Shown one piece after another: positions 35,504 through 45,400 of a stretch of DNA of 64,000 nucleotides. The position numbers and the translations under genes are program-made. A model generated the notes under the pieces. The model saw only the letters and a program-made list of their open reading frames with translations, did no database searches and was not told where the DNA came from. This DNA is from JBBRZM01 sp963813635 (GTDB taxonomy: Bacteria > Actinomycetota > Acidimicrobiia > IMCC26256 > JBBRZM01). The stretch lies in the NCBI GenBank assembly GCA_963813635.1, contig CAWEZO010000007.1:62001-126000 (forward strand). Reading direction: 5' to 3'. The first letter of the stretch is position 1, and the number at the start of each line of letters is the position of its first letter.

Positions 35504-37264
35504 TCAGGCCTGGATCTGGCCCGCCAGCTGCTGCAACCGAATGATCACGAATTCGGCCGGCCTCAGTGGGGCGAAGCCGACCAGGATGTTCACGACGCCG
35601 AGATTGATGTCGTTTTGCGTCGTCGTTTCGCTGTCGCACTTGACCAGGTACGCGTCACGCGGGGTCTTTCCCTCGAACGCGCCCTGGCGGAAAAGGTTGT
35701 GCATGAAGGCACCGACGTCGAGGCGGATCTGGGCCCACAGGGGATCGTCGTTCGGCTCGAAGACGACCCACTTCAGCCCGCGGTAGAGGCTCTCTTCAAT
35801 GAAGAGCGCCGTCCGCCGGACCGGCAGGTACTTGTACTCGTCGGCAGCGGCGTCGGTGCCGCGCAGCGTGCGCGCCCCCCATACCACCCGACCGAAAGTC
35901 GGGAACGTACGCAGGCAGTTGATGCCGAGCCGGTTCAGCAGCCCGTTCTCGGGATCGGTCAACTCGACTGTCAGGCCGGCAATGCCGTTGAGCGATGCAT
36001 CGGTGCCCGCCGGCGCTTTCCACACGCCCCGCTGGGCATCGGTGCGGGCCAGGACGCCGGCGATCATCCCACTCGGCGCGAACGTGTCGATCTGGCTGTC
36101 GAGCAGCGGATCGAACTGCTGCACCCGGGGGAAGTACACAGCGCCGTTGCGGCCGCGGTCACCCGTGAGGTTCATGCCGGCCACCCCACTCTGAGCCGTC
36201 GCAGCATCGGACCAGGCCGCCTTGGGATCGACGAGCAGCACAGCGCGGCGTTGCACGCAGTAGTCGAGCGCGTCGCTGTACACATCGTCGGGTACGTCGC
36301 CGCCACGAGCATCAGCGGTGACGCACAGCAGGTTGAACAGATCCGCCTGCTCGAGGGCATAGAGGGCGGTCGTGTTCGTGAGCGAGCCCTTGTAGTCGCT
36401 CGAGGTAAGCGCCGCGCTGTCGGCAGCGACGGCGTTCGCCGGGGACGACTTGGCCGAGGTCGACTTGCCGTTCGCCGTCCACACGTCTGCGTCACTGAGA
36501 GCACCGGAATTGGCGCTGGGCGTCGCCGTGCCGGGCATGGGGGTGGTGGTCGGCACCGCCACGAGCCTGGACTCGGTGGCGAGGACCCGGTCCACCCGAC
36601 GAGCGCTCTCGTTGGTCGTGACGTTGAGGATGCTCTCGATGGCGCCGGTTGCGCCATCTCGAACCGTGAGATCGAAAACGTCGGCGGGCGCGACGCCGAG
36701 CCCGGTCGCCACGGCGACGACGTTGGGATCGGCCGCGGGCTTCTGATCGACCCGCACCTGCACCTGATTACCCCAAGCTCCTTCGGAGGCAGCCTCGAGC
36801 GCCAGGTTGGTGATGTCGAAGGTGGCTTTCGCGGCTTTGCCGCCCGTCTTCTTGTAGAGGCGGACCACGACGGCCTGGCCGCCCCCGTTGCCGAAGAAGT
36901 CGCGCACCGCGTAGCCCAGGGTCATGCCGGCATCGAGTCCGCCGAACACGCGCTCGAAGTCGCCGAAGCTGGTCAACGTGGTCGCCTTGTCGACGGGTCC
37001 TCGCCGCGCCTTGCCGAGGAACGCTGTCACCGATGTGGCCACACCCGTGATGGTGCGCGCCCCGCTCGGGAGCTCCTCGACGTACACGCCCGGGGAGCTT
37101 ACGGCCGTTAGCGCGGGCTCTCCGGGTGAGGAGCTGGAGCCCCGCGCGCGCCAGCGCGGTGATCGCCCCGACACCTCTCGCGATCGCGTCCATGGCCTCT
37201 TGGAACGTCGTCCGCTCTCGGCACGCATCCGTCGCTTGGGGGCGTGCCACCACTCGCGGATCAC
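35504..37264 (-). CDS. Contractile tail sheath protein (phage/contractile-injection-system type)
   Basis: The sheath is the outer tube that contracts to drive an inner tube through a membrane. The match begins at SPGVYVEELPSGARTITGVA, the usual sheath opening, then FLGKARRGPVDKATTLTSF and FGNGGGQAVVVRLYKK. It ends with KWVVFEPNDDPLWAQIRLDV, FMHNLFRQGAFEG, ETTTQNDINLGVVNILVGF and PAEFVIIRLQQLAGQ, close to the C-terminus of sheaths in extracellular injection systems. The first 55 residues of the open frame are arginine-rich with no similarity, so the real start is near 37118 but no ATG is there; the N-terminus may be cut. No tube, baseplate, spike, LysM or AAA gene is in the window. Confidence 0.92.
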   Translation of the reverse strand: MIREWWHAPKRRMRAESGRRSKRPWTRSREVSGRSPRWRARGSSSSPGEPALTAVSSPGVYVEELPSGARTITGVATSVTAFLGKARRGPVDKATTLTSFGDFERVFGGLDAGMTLGYAVRDFFGNGGGQAVVVRLYKKTGGKAAKATFDITNLALEAASEGAWGNQVQVRVDQKPAADPNVVAVATGLGVAPADVFDLTVRDGATGAIESILNVTTNESARRVDRVLATESRLVAVPTTTPMPGTATPSANSGALSDADVWTANGKSTSAKSSPANAVAADSAALTSSDYKGSLTNTTALYALEQADLFNLLCVTADARGGDVPDDVYSDALDYCVQRRAVLLVDPKAAWSDAATAQSGVAGMNLTGDRGRNGAVYFPRVQQFDPLLDSQIDTFAPSGMIAGVLARTDAQRGVWKAPAGTDASLNGIAGLTVELTDPENGLLNRLGINCLRTFPTFGRVVWGARTLRGTDAAADEYKYLPVRRTALFIEESLYRGLKWVVFEPNDDPLWAQIRLDVGAFMHNLFRQGAFEGKTPRDAYLVKCDSETTTQNDINLGVVNILVGFAPLRPAEFVIIRLQQLAGQIQA

Positions 37265-37283
37265 CGAGGGACATGATGACCCT

Positions 37284-38066
37284 ATGCATGCTGATCACGA
37301 CGACCTCACCGTGCTCGAGGGCGCCGAGCCGCTCTCGGTCGACGGAGGACCGAATGGTGCACTGGTCCTGCACGGTTTCTCGGGCGCGCCGCAGTCGATG
37401 CGCGGGCTTGCCCGGTCGCTGGCCGAGGCTGGGTTCGCGGTAGAGCTTCCTCGGTTGCCGGGCCACGGCACGTCGGTGGACGACATGGCGACGACGTCTT
37501 TTTCTGACTGGTCGACCACGGCTGAACGCATCTACGCGCAGCTCGCCGCCGAGTGTGCGAGCGTGGTCGTGATCGGGCTCTCGATGGGTGCGACCCTTGG
37601 CGCGTGGCTCACGGCCCGCCATCCCGAGATCGCAGGACTCGTCGTGATCAACGGCGCGTTGGCGCCGGCCGACCCGGCGGTGCGGGCCGGGCTCGAAGCT
37701 GCGAACGCCGGCGGCGTGACCCGCATCCCCGGACTTGGCAACGACGTCGCCGACCCGAGCCAGACCGAGCTTGCCTACGACGAGGTCCCGGTACAGCAGC
37801 TGCTCTCGCTGCTCGACGCGGTGGACACGCTGCAGGCCAGCCTCCCCGACATCCACTGCCCGTCGTTCGTGATCGTGAGCGAGCAGGACCACGTGGTCGC
37901 CCCCGAGTCGAGCGCGCACTTCGCGTCCGTCGTCGCCGGACCGGTCGAATGGATGGTGCTGACCCGGAGCTATCACGTCGCGACGATCGATTTCGAGCGG
38001 GCCGAGATCGAGGCCCGGGTGGTCGAGTTCGCCGTGAACGTGACCACCCGAGCAACCCGCTCGTAA
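37284..38066 (+). CDS. Alpha/beta hydrolase, carboxylesterase or monoacylglycerol-lipase type
   Basis: 260 residues. ALVLHGFSGAPQSMRGLA is the oxyanion loop, VVIGLSMGATLGAWL contains the nucleophile serine (GLSMG), FVIVSEQDHVVAPESS the acid, and SYHVATIDFE the histidine. This is the pattern of Est30/geobacillus-type carboxylesterases and bacterial monoacylglycerol lipases. ATG at 37284. The divergent sheath frame begins 20 bases away. A patatin follows 250 bases later on the same strand, so two lipid hydrolases sit together. Confidence 0.88.
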   Translation: MHADHDDLTVLEGAEPLSVDGGPNGALVLHGFSGAPQSMRGLARSLAEAGFAVELPRLPGHGTSVDDMATTSFSDWSTTAERIYAQLAAECASVVVIGLSMGATLGAWLTARHPEIAGLVVINGALAPADPAVRAGLEAANAGGVTRIPGLGNDVADPSQTELAYDEVPVQQLLSLLDAVDTLQASLPDIHCPSFVIVSEQDHVVAPESSAHFASVVAGPVEWMVLTRSYHVATIDFERAEIEARVVEFAVNVTTRATRS

Positions 38067-38161
38067 GCCTGACGGACGTTCTCCGCGCCGTCGCGGTGCG
38101 GGGAGAGCCGCGGGCAACAGGGACGAAGCTTCCTTGGCATTGGCACGCGGCGTGTCCGTTT

Positions 38162-38181
38162 GCGCCAACGCAACCGTGCCC
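38162..38181 (-). repeat. Solo IS6-type terminal repeat I
   Basis: Read on the minus strand: GGGCACGGTTGCGTTGGCGC. It resembles end D in having TTGCG-TTGG-CGCAA. It lies between the hydrolase and the patatin genes with no transposase sequence. Confidence 0.5.
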
Positions 38182-38315
38182 TTGGCGGTTCCTTCGACGC
38201 GGGCCCACGTATCGTGAGCAGATCGCCGACCCTAGCGTTGCGGCACCTATCAGCGCCGCGATGGTGTGCGGTCTTATCCTTCGGTGGCGTCGAGATCCGC
38301 GAGAGGGAGATTGGC

Positions 38316-39344
38316 ATGACTGATGCGTCGCTCGTGACGGTGCCCGAAGGCAAGAAGGCCGACCTGGTGCTCGAAGGTGGAGGCGTGAAGGGGATCGGGC
38401 TCGTCGGTGCCGTGCTCGCGTTGAACGACGAGGGTTACCGGTTCCCGCGTGTCGCCGGCACGAGCGCGGGCGCGATCACGGCCGCGATCGTCGCGGCGTT
38501 GCAGGCTGCTGGGAAGCCGCTCACGAATCTGAAGGACTACGTCGACTCGGTCGACTATCCGAAGTTTCAAGCGGAGGGATCGCTGCGACGTGAGCTCGGC
38601 AGAGTCGGCGACGCGGGGGCGTTGCTGCTGCACATGGGTCTTCACTCGGGCGACTATCTCGTGGAGTGGCTCGGCGGCATTCTCGAACAGATCGGAATCA
38701 CGACCTTCGCCCAACTGAGGATGGACGACCCCGACAGCTCGCTGTCCGAAGATCTCCGTTACTCGCTCATCGTGCACGCCGCCGACATCACCCGACGCAA
38801 GGTTGTGCGCCTGCCGTGGGACTACGGCAACTATGGCCTCGAACCCGACCGCCAATGCATCGTCGATGCGGTACGTGCCTCCATGTCGATTCCGTTCTTC
38901 TTCGAACCCGTTCGGGTCAAAGCCGGCGCCGCGACCTACGGCGGTGTCAGCTACGCGGCGGGCACCGTGACGTGGGTTGACGGCGGGCTGTTGTCGAACT
39001 TCCCCGTGGAAGTGTTCGACCGCAGCGACGGCCAGCCTCAGCGGTGGCCGACGATCGGCATCAAGCTGTCGGCCCGTGACACCACCATGCCGCCCGCGCG
39101 AGCAAGTCACGACACGTTCCACGAAGCACTCGATTGCCTCCAGACACTGCTCAACAACGCCAACCGTTACTACCTCACGCCCGACAAGGTGGCGCGGACG
39201 ATCTTTATTGACGCGACCGGCATCACCGCGACCGACTTCGATATCACCCCGCAACAACGCACCACGCTCTTCGACAACGGACAGAACGCCACGCAGCAAT
39301 GGCTGAAGCAACCCGCAAGCCCGGACTCGCCAGCGACGGCCTAG
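38316..39344 (+). CDS. Patatin-like phospholipase
   Basis: 342 residues. LVLEGGGVKGIGLVGAV is the oxyanion loop, VAGTSAGAITAAIVAAL contains the nucleophile serine of GTSAG, and VTWVDGGLLSNFPVEVF the catalytic aspartate of DGG. The protein has no signal peptide and no transmembrane part. Patatins cleave acyl chains from phospholipids; bacterial ones act as toxins, effectors or in lipid turnover. ATG at 38316 has GAGAGGGAGA six bases upstream. Its position between an injection-type sheath gene and the unknown operon makes an effector role worth testing, but the gene is also common in actinobacterial chromosomes. Confidence 0.92.
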   Translation: MTDASLVTVPEGKKADLVLEGGGVKGIGLVGAVLALNDEGYRFPRVAGTSAGAITAAIVAALQAAGKPLTNLKDYVDSVDYPKFQAEGSLRRELGRVGDAGALLLHMGLHSGDYLVEWLGGILEQIGITTFAQLRMDDPDSSLSEDLRYSLIVHAADITRRKVVRLPWDYGNYGLEPDRQCIVDAVRASMSIPFFFEPVRVKAGAATYGGVSYAAGTVTWVDGGLLSNFPVEVFDRSDGQPQRWPTIGIKLSARDTTMPPARASHDTFHEALDCLQTLLNNANRYYLTPDKVARTIFIDATGITATDFDITPQQRTTLFDNGQNATQQWLKQPASPDSPATA

Positions 39345-39382
39345 TGGTCCGTCGCTGAAATAGTGACGCAGAGTACCTTTGG

Positions 39383-39555
39383 GTGATGCCGGTCATCGCG
39401 CTGCGCCGCCGACGCTCACCAAGAAGCAGCGGGTGTTGCTCGAGGAGATGACGAGGTCGATCTCGTTGCCGTATCGCCAGGTGGTCCAGGCCCAGGGTCT
39501 GTTGCTGGCCGCCGATGGTCGAAGCGCGGGGGCGTCAAGCCGAGCGATCATGTAG
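39383..39555 (+). mobile_element. IS630-type transposase N-terminal fragment
   Basis: The plus strand reads LTKKQRVLLEEMTRSISLPY, then RQVVQAQGLLLAADG, the N-terminal helix-turn-helix of IS630-type transposases, and meets a stop after about 55 codons. The natural start (MPVIAL) is in a different frame. Nothing of the DDE domain remains. Confidence 0.65.
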
Positions 39556-39749
39556 GCGTCGAGGGGGCCCGCGGACGGGCTGCCAGACGATTCCATGTCG
39601 TCCCCCGTTCGGTCGATATCCGCAGCGGGGTGGTTGTCGACGCCGCAGGTCCGCCGTGACGTCGACCCGCAGGCGATCGACGCGGCGGCTGCCGGGCCCA
39701 CACCGTCACCCAGGCGGGAGCGATCACCTGTCGACGCGTTGCCCATCGG

Positions 39750-40799
39750 TCAGGTCGGGACGTAGCCCTTGGGCATCGGGAGCGGGATGTCTTCGTACGT
39801 GATGATCCCGGGCGGCGCGGCGACGACGGCGGGGATGGCGTTGATGACGGGTAGCGCGGTGAGGATGTGCCCGAGGACCATGAACTCCTCCATGGTCGTC
39901 GCCTCGAAGTACGGCGGCGGCAGGATGTCGACTTTCGTGGTGATCGTGGGCCGGCCCTGGATCTCGATCGTCCACCCCATGCCGACGTCCCAGTTGGGCT
40001 CGAGCGCGTCGCCCTTGCGCCACCGCACCCGCATCTCGACGATGCTCTTGCCGCCGATCTTGCCGAGCCAGTGGATCGTGACGCCGGCGACGGTGTCCTT
40101 GGCCAGCGTCCAGGAGCCGAGGTCGATCTCCTTGGTCGTCTTGGCGTACTCGGCCTCGCACACGATCTCGTCGAACACGACCCCGAGGGCATCGCCCACC
40201 AGGGCGACCGCTTCGCTGAAGACCACCGTCGCCGCCGCGGTCATGCCCGGGAGCTCGGGGTCGTCGAGCGGGCGTCCGAAGCCCACTGGGATCTCGGTGG
40301 GCGGCGAGTCGTAGGCCGTGGTGTCAGCCTCCTCGCTGATCAGCACGTAGTCGATGCGGTCCGAGGCGTTGGCCAGCGCGATGGCGATGAGCTCGATGTA
40401 GCCCGGGCTGACGCCGCTCCCGAACATCGAGCTGCGGCCCTTCGCGCAGGCGTCGAGGAGCCGCTGGCGCCCGTCGTCGGGGTACGACCGGCCGTTGATG
40501 AAGGCCGCCGTGGAGACGATGTTGGCGCCGGACTCGAGGATGCGGACCATCTCGTCCACGTTGAACCACATCGGGTTGTAGATGACGCAGTCGGGCTTGA
40601 GGGCGAGCAGCGCGTCGATGTCGTTCGTGGCCGTGAGCCCGATGGGGGCAAGTCCGCACAGCTCACCGATGTCTTTGCCGGACTTGTCCTCCGACCAGGC
40701 GTAGCAACCGACCAGCTCGACGTCCGGGCGTTTCAACACTGCCTCGACCGACTGCCTGCCGACGTTGCCCGTCGTCCACTGCACGACACGAATCGTCAC
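39750..40799 (-). CDS. DapB-like NAD(P)-dependent dehydrogenase
   Basis: 349 residues. The N-terminal Rossmann part opens IRVVQWTTGNVGRQSVEAVL with GNVGRQ as nucleotide loop, then DVELVGCYAWSEDKSGKDIG and CVIYNPMWFNVDEMVRILE. The C-terminal region contains GSGVSPGYIELIAIALAN. It belongs to the dihydrodipicolinate-reductase-like family found in many actinobacteria (the 2,4-diaminopentanoate dehydrogenase-like group) and does not act in lysine synthesis. The substrate is unknown. ATG at 40799. It follows the unknown operon on the same strand after 126 bases, so co-transcription is possible. Confidence 0.8.
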   Translation of the reverse strand: MTIRVVQWTTGNVGRQSVEAVLKRPDVELVGCYAWSEDKSGKDIGELCGLAPIGLTATNDIDALLALKPDCVIYNPMWFNVDEMVRILESGANIVSTAAFINGRSYPDDGRQRLLDACAKGRSSMFGSGVSPGYIELIAIALANASDRIDYVLISEEADTTAYDSPPTEIPVGFGRPLDDPELPGMTAAATVVFSEAVALVGDALGVVFDEIVCEAEYAKTTKEIDLGSWTLAKDTVAGVTIHWLGKIGGKSIVEMRVRWRKGDALEPNWDVGMGWTIEIQGRPTITTKVDILPPPYFEATTMEEFMVLGHILTALPVINAIPAVVAAPPGIITYEDIPLPMPKGYVPT

Positions 40800-40925
40800 T
40801 GCGCTCCCTCCATCGCTCCTCCGGTGACCAATGGCACACCGTATCTTTCTTGTTTGAGCGATGCCTCAGGCCGTCCGGCGGGTCGAGCCCAGCCGAACCC
40901 CGCCGGCGGGCGTCAGGTCGCGATC

Positions 40926-42455
40926 TCAGGTAAGCGTCGCCCGCTCCTCGAGGATATCGAAGCGCAGCCCGGACACGGGCGGGGCCGACAGCGGCAGGCG
41001 TCGGCGCTGGCGCCACAGCACGGCAGTGCCGTCACTGGCGCGGCCGAGCACGTAGCGTCGTTCCAGCCGGATACCGGTGGTCGGCACGGTCGCGGGTTCG
41101 ATCTGGTGCACGGGCCCCTGTGGCGCCGCCGCCGGGTCGGCCAGCAGGTCGGTGACCGGTGCGGGCATGAGCGTCGGCGGCCGGGTACGCAGATCAGCCA
41201 TCCGGCTCTGGATGAACCGGCGCCGGCCGTCGACCTCATGGATCTCGTACGGATGCCAGTACGGGGCGACCGAGCTGGACGGTAGGTAGTTGTAGGACTT
41301 GCGCCCGTCGGCGGCGAGCTGACCCGCGGGCGCCGGACCGGCAGCGACAGCCTGTGCCGGTGCCGGGGCCAGCTCCCGGCCGTCGGTCCGGCGTTCGATG
41401 GCCCACAGCAGGTTGGCGTCCTCGTCGATGCCGATCGTGACGTCGTCCAGCACGGAACCGTTCAGCGGAGTCGCCACCGTGGGCCACACGACCAGTGAGG
41501 TGGGCGACAGACCGGTCACGCCGAACAGGCTCCAGTCGGACGGAGCCTGGACATCGATGACGTCATCGAAGGTGTCGCGAACCTGCACCGAATGGATCGT
41601 GACGACCGTCCCGGCAGTGGCAGCGACCGGGAAGCTGAACCAGTCGTCCGCGTGCGAGACGACGAGGTCGATCAACAGCATGGTGGCCAGGTGGCTGCGG
41701 TCAGGGGCAAACCCGCCCACGTCGACCTTGGCGTCCTCGATCTGCCACCACCGCGGTTGCGGGGCGCCGGGGTAGTGCAGCCGGTTGGGCAGCACCTCGA
41801 CCGGCGCAGGCCAGTTGACCGGCGGTGTTCCCGGGTCCGGTGAGCGCACGGAGTACCAGTCCAGGTCGCCACCGTCGTGTCGTGGCACGTCCAGCACCGG
41901 CCCGGTGCCGCCTCCCGTGCCGAAGCTGGCGCTGTAGACGAGCTCGGCCGGGTCCCACAGATCTACTGGCACGCGTTCCGGCACCTCGGCGAACATTCCC
42001 TCGGGCAGCCCGAGTGCGGCTCGGGCCCGGTAGCAGGCCAGACCGTCGTAGCTACCGGAGAACTCGTCGTACGGCGGTGCGAGATCGCCCAGCCGAAGCG
42101 CGGCGTCCTGATCCGGCGCCCGCCCGTCGGGGAGCGCGCCGGCGGCAGCCCGGCCGAGGCGGACGCGGCGGCCGACCGTCCACCAGTCCTCCGGCTCGGC
42201 CTCGACGATCGCCTCCGGAGGAGTGACCTGCGGGTCCATCCCCGGGTCGCCGCCGTATGGGTCCACCGGGATCTGCGAGGCGACGTAGCTGATCATGACG
42301 GGTGACCCGGCGTCCTCACCTTGGTGCTCACCCAGCTGCCACTGTCGTGCGAGGAACCAGGCCGGGTCATGCACCGAGGCCCGGAACCCGATGTCCAGGT
42401 CGCCGCCGGGGCGGAGTGGCTCCAACCTGCGGTAGAGGTCATAGCGCAGCGGCAC
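40926..42455 (-). CDS. Large conserved protein of unknown function (operon gene 5)
   Basis: 509 residues. I recall similar proteins with a block close to WFLARQWQLGEHQGEDAG (residues 25-45), rich in tryptophan, but no function is known to me. Other features: YDEFSGSYDGLACYRARAAL, RWWQIEDAKVDVGGFAPD, DWFSFPVAATAGTVVTIHSV and a C-terminal part FRFD-like LRFDILEERATLT. No signal peptide and no membrane helix. The GTG at 42455 follows GAGAGGA; the longer frame upstream is an artefact of GC bias. It starts 11 bases after the stop of gene 4. The DWFSFPV stretch and beta-rich pattern suggest a structural or carbohydrate/lipid-binding role, which is only inference. Confidence 0.75.
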   Translation of the reverse strand: MPLRYDLYRRLEPLRPGGDLDIGFRASVHDPAWFLARQWQLGEHQGEDAGSPVMISYVASQIPVDPYGGDPGMDPQVTPPEAIVEAEPEDWWTVGRRVRLGRAAAGALPDGRAPDQDAALRLGDLAPPYDEFSGSYDGLACYRARAALGLPEGMFAEVPERVPVDLWDPAELVYSASFGTGGGTGPVLDVPRHDGGDLDWYSVRSPDPGTPPVNWPAPVEVLPNRLHYPGAPQPRWWQIEDAKVDVGGFAPDRSHLATMLLIDLVVSHADDWFSFPVAATAGTVVTIHSVQVRDTFDDVIDVQAPSDWSLFGVTGLSPTSLVVWPTVATPLNGSVLDDVTIGIDEDANLLWAIERRTDGRELAPAPAQAVAAGPAPAGQLAADGRKSYNYLPSSSVAPYWHPYEIHEVDGRRRFIQSRMADLRTRPPTLMPAPVTDLLADPAAAPQGPVHQIEPATVPTTGIRLERRYVLGRASDGTAVLWRQRRRLPLSAPPVSGLRFDILEERATLT

Positions 42456-42466
42456 GGTCTGTCCTC

Positions 42467-45400
42467 TCAGGCCGGGTCGAACAGGACGCCCGCTGGGGGG
42501 TTGGCGGGCAGCATTGTCAACGGCAGGCCGCTGGCGTAGTCGTCGAGCAAGTCCGGCGTCGCCGCGCGGGCATGCGCCAACATGCGGGCTTGGATCACGA
42601 TGTCCACCGTGCCTGGGGTGTCCAGCGGGGTGCCGAGGTCCGGCGGGACAGCCAGCAGGATCGCCTGCGGCGGGCGCGATCCCGGTGTGTCGACGTGCAG
42701 GGCCACCGAGGTCGGGTGCTCGGTGGCGGGAACGGTTTCCGACCAACTGTCCAGCAGGACCACGGCCACCTGCCGAGTCGGGTCGGTGCCCGGGTCGAGC
42801 ACTCCCGGCGGCCCGAACGCAGCCACCAGGGTGCGGGTGGCCGCCAGACCCTGCGGCGTGGCCGGTGGCACGACGGTCTGCCACGGGTCACCCGGCGTGT
42901 TCGTCCACCCGGACAGGGCGACTCTGCCCGCACCCCGCTGGGCGAGCTGATAGGCCTCGAGCCGGGCGACTGCGCGCCGAACGGGGGCGACCGTCTCGAG
43001 CCAATCCGGCTCCAAGCCGGGCGATCCGAACGCCCGCGCGGCGTCGGGCACGAGTTTCGCCGGCACCTGGTCGAGGCGGTGCCGGGCCAGCACGGGCAGC
43101 CGTCCTTCCGCCGCCGCCAGCTCGGAGAGCGCCCGCGCCAGGTCCAGGGCCCCGAGCACGGCTGCGTCAGCCGGTGACGGCGCAGTGCCGAGCCGAGCCG
43201 CCAACGCGTCACGGGCCCGGGTCACCAGAGTGGCCGGGTCGGGGTTGTCGTGCTCCAGCGGCGTGATCCCCCAGGCGAGCGCTGCCCGCAACGCGTGGGC
43301 GCGGTCATCGTCGGTGCCAGTGACGGCGGCCTGCAACCGCTCGACCACCATGCCTGCGACGTCGCTCAGGTCGTTGTATCTGGCCAGCAGGTCGGCCTGG
43401 ATCGCGACGGAGTCCGGCGAAGACCCGTCGTCGGCGAGGTCTGCCACCGTTGCCGGCTGGCCGCCGAACAGCCGGATCAGCCGGATCAGCCGCGTGTGCG
43501 CTTCGAACTCGCCGTCCGGGGTGACGGTGGAGTCCGCCGGCGCACCGCTGGCCGCCAGCGCGGTGCGTGCCAGGGCGGCACCGGAGATCCCCGCTGTGTC
43601 CACCGGAGCCAGGCCGAGGTCGGACAGCGTGATCGGGCTGATCGTCACCCCGTCTGGATGGTGCACGGTCCAGGTCCACGCCGGGTCGGTGGCAGCCCCG
43701 AACGCGGTGTCGAGATAGGCAGCGATCGACGGGTCGGCGATCCGGCCCGGGCTGGTCGTCGCGTCGAGGGTGCTCGGCCCGGGCACGGCCGGCAGAGCGG
43801 CGACGACGAACGTGGCCACCCCGCGGCCGTGCCGCTGGGTCCGGATCACGTCCAGCACCGGGGGAGCGGCCAGCCCGGCGGCTGCGTCCATCGCGGGCGC
43901 GGCCTCGCGCGTCCGTCCGGACACCACGTCGAAGACCGCGTCAGCGACCAGCAGGTCCGCGTACACGTCGACGGCGTCGGCGATCGTTCGCAACTCGTCG
44001 AGCACTGCGTCGACGAGCCCGAGCGAGGCCGGGTCGTCGCGCAGCCGCTCCAGCACCTGGCTGCCGTCGCAAACCCGCCGCCCGGCGTGCTCGGCGCGGA
44101 TCGGAAAGATCGTGCGCAGCCGTTCCACGTCGGCCTGTGCGGCGACCACCCGTTCCACGGCGCGGCCGAGCGCCTCGCTCAGGTGAGCGCCCAGGCGCAC
44201 CTCGGCCGCCAGAGAGTCCGCGAGCCGTACCCGATCGGAGGTGAGGTCCATGTGCCACCGGGCAGGGTCGTGGTCGGACAACGAGCGGTCGCGGAGCACC
44301 GCGGCGGTGAGCGCCTGGGCGGTCGACGGCGCATGCAGGAACTCCGGCGCGAACGCGGTCTGGTCGGCGGGCCGGGGCGCGTCCACCCACCCGTAGACAC
44401 CGAGGTCGCGGACCGGGGCGGGCAGTGTCTGCAAGCGCCGCCACGCGATGCCCGTGACCCACGGGTCGAGCCGGTACGCCGCCGTGTCGAGCGTCGCAGT
44501 GAACGCCCGCTCGAGGTCGGCCACCTCGAAACCGGCCAGCTGCGCGATTCCGTCGCGGGCGGCCACCCATAGGGCCGACGACACGTGCCCGGGAAGCTGG
44601 TTCGGGTCCATCTGGGCCACCCAGGTCGCCAGCTCGGTGGCCAGCGCGTCGGCCGCATAGGGAGGTTCGAGAAGGGCGCCACGTTGCCCGGCTCCCCCGC
44701 GAGCGACCTCGGCCGCGCCGGCAACCAGGGAGAACAGGGAGAGCCGGAACAGCAGGCTGTTCGGCAGTCGGCCGAAGAGTTCCTTCAACCCGCTCGCGCT
44801 GACCAGGACGCGCGGCGGCGCCTGCGCGAGACGACCGAGCGCGTCGCCCAGGGTCATCGGTGCGCTCAGGTTGTTCGGCTGCACCAGCGGCAACCGGGCG
44901 TCCTGTGGATAGCCGGCGCTGCCGTAGCGCCGGGTGGGGCGCACCCCGAACCCGAGCACGGGTGCAGCCGTCAGGTCCCACCACTTCACCAGATCCGCGT
45001 GCAGCACGCCCTTGCCGAAGCCCCATCCGAGCGGGTGCAGCAGCTCGAGGGGGACGAACCATCGCCAGGAATAGTCGGTGGAGCTGGGCGTGTGTCCAAG
45101 CAACTGCAGCAGCTTCTCGGTGTCGGCCCCCGCCGTCGTGCCGACCGCCTCGGCGGCCGCGGCCCACGCGTCGAGCAGGCGGATCAGCGAGGGCCGCAGC
45201 TGTTCTTCGATCGCAGGATCGTCGGTGGCAGGAACCCAGCTGTGCAGATCGGTCACCGGCAGCACGCCGTACGGCTGCTCACCGATTCGCAACGGCGGGA
45301 TCGGGCCCTCCGGCAGGAGGTTGTCGAGGGCCCATTCCCCGACGGTGAAGGCGCGCTCGCCGACGCTCCACAGGTTCTTCAGCCCGTAGCCGAAGACCGC

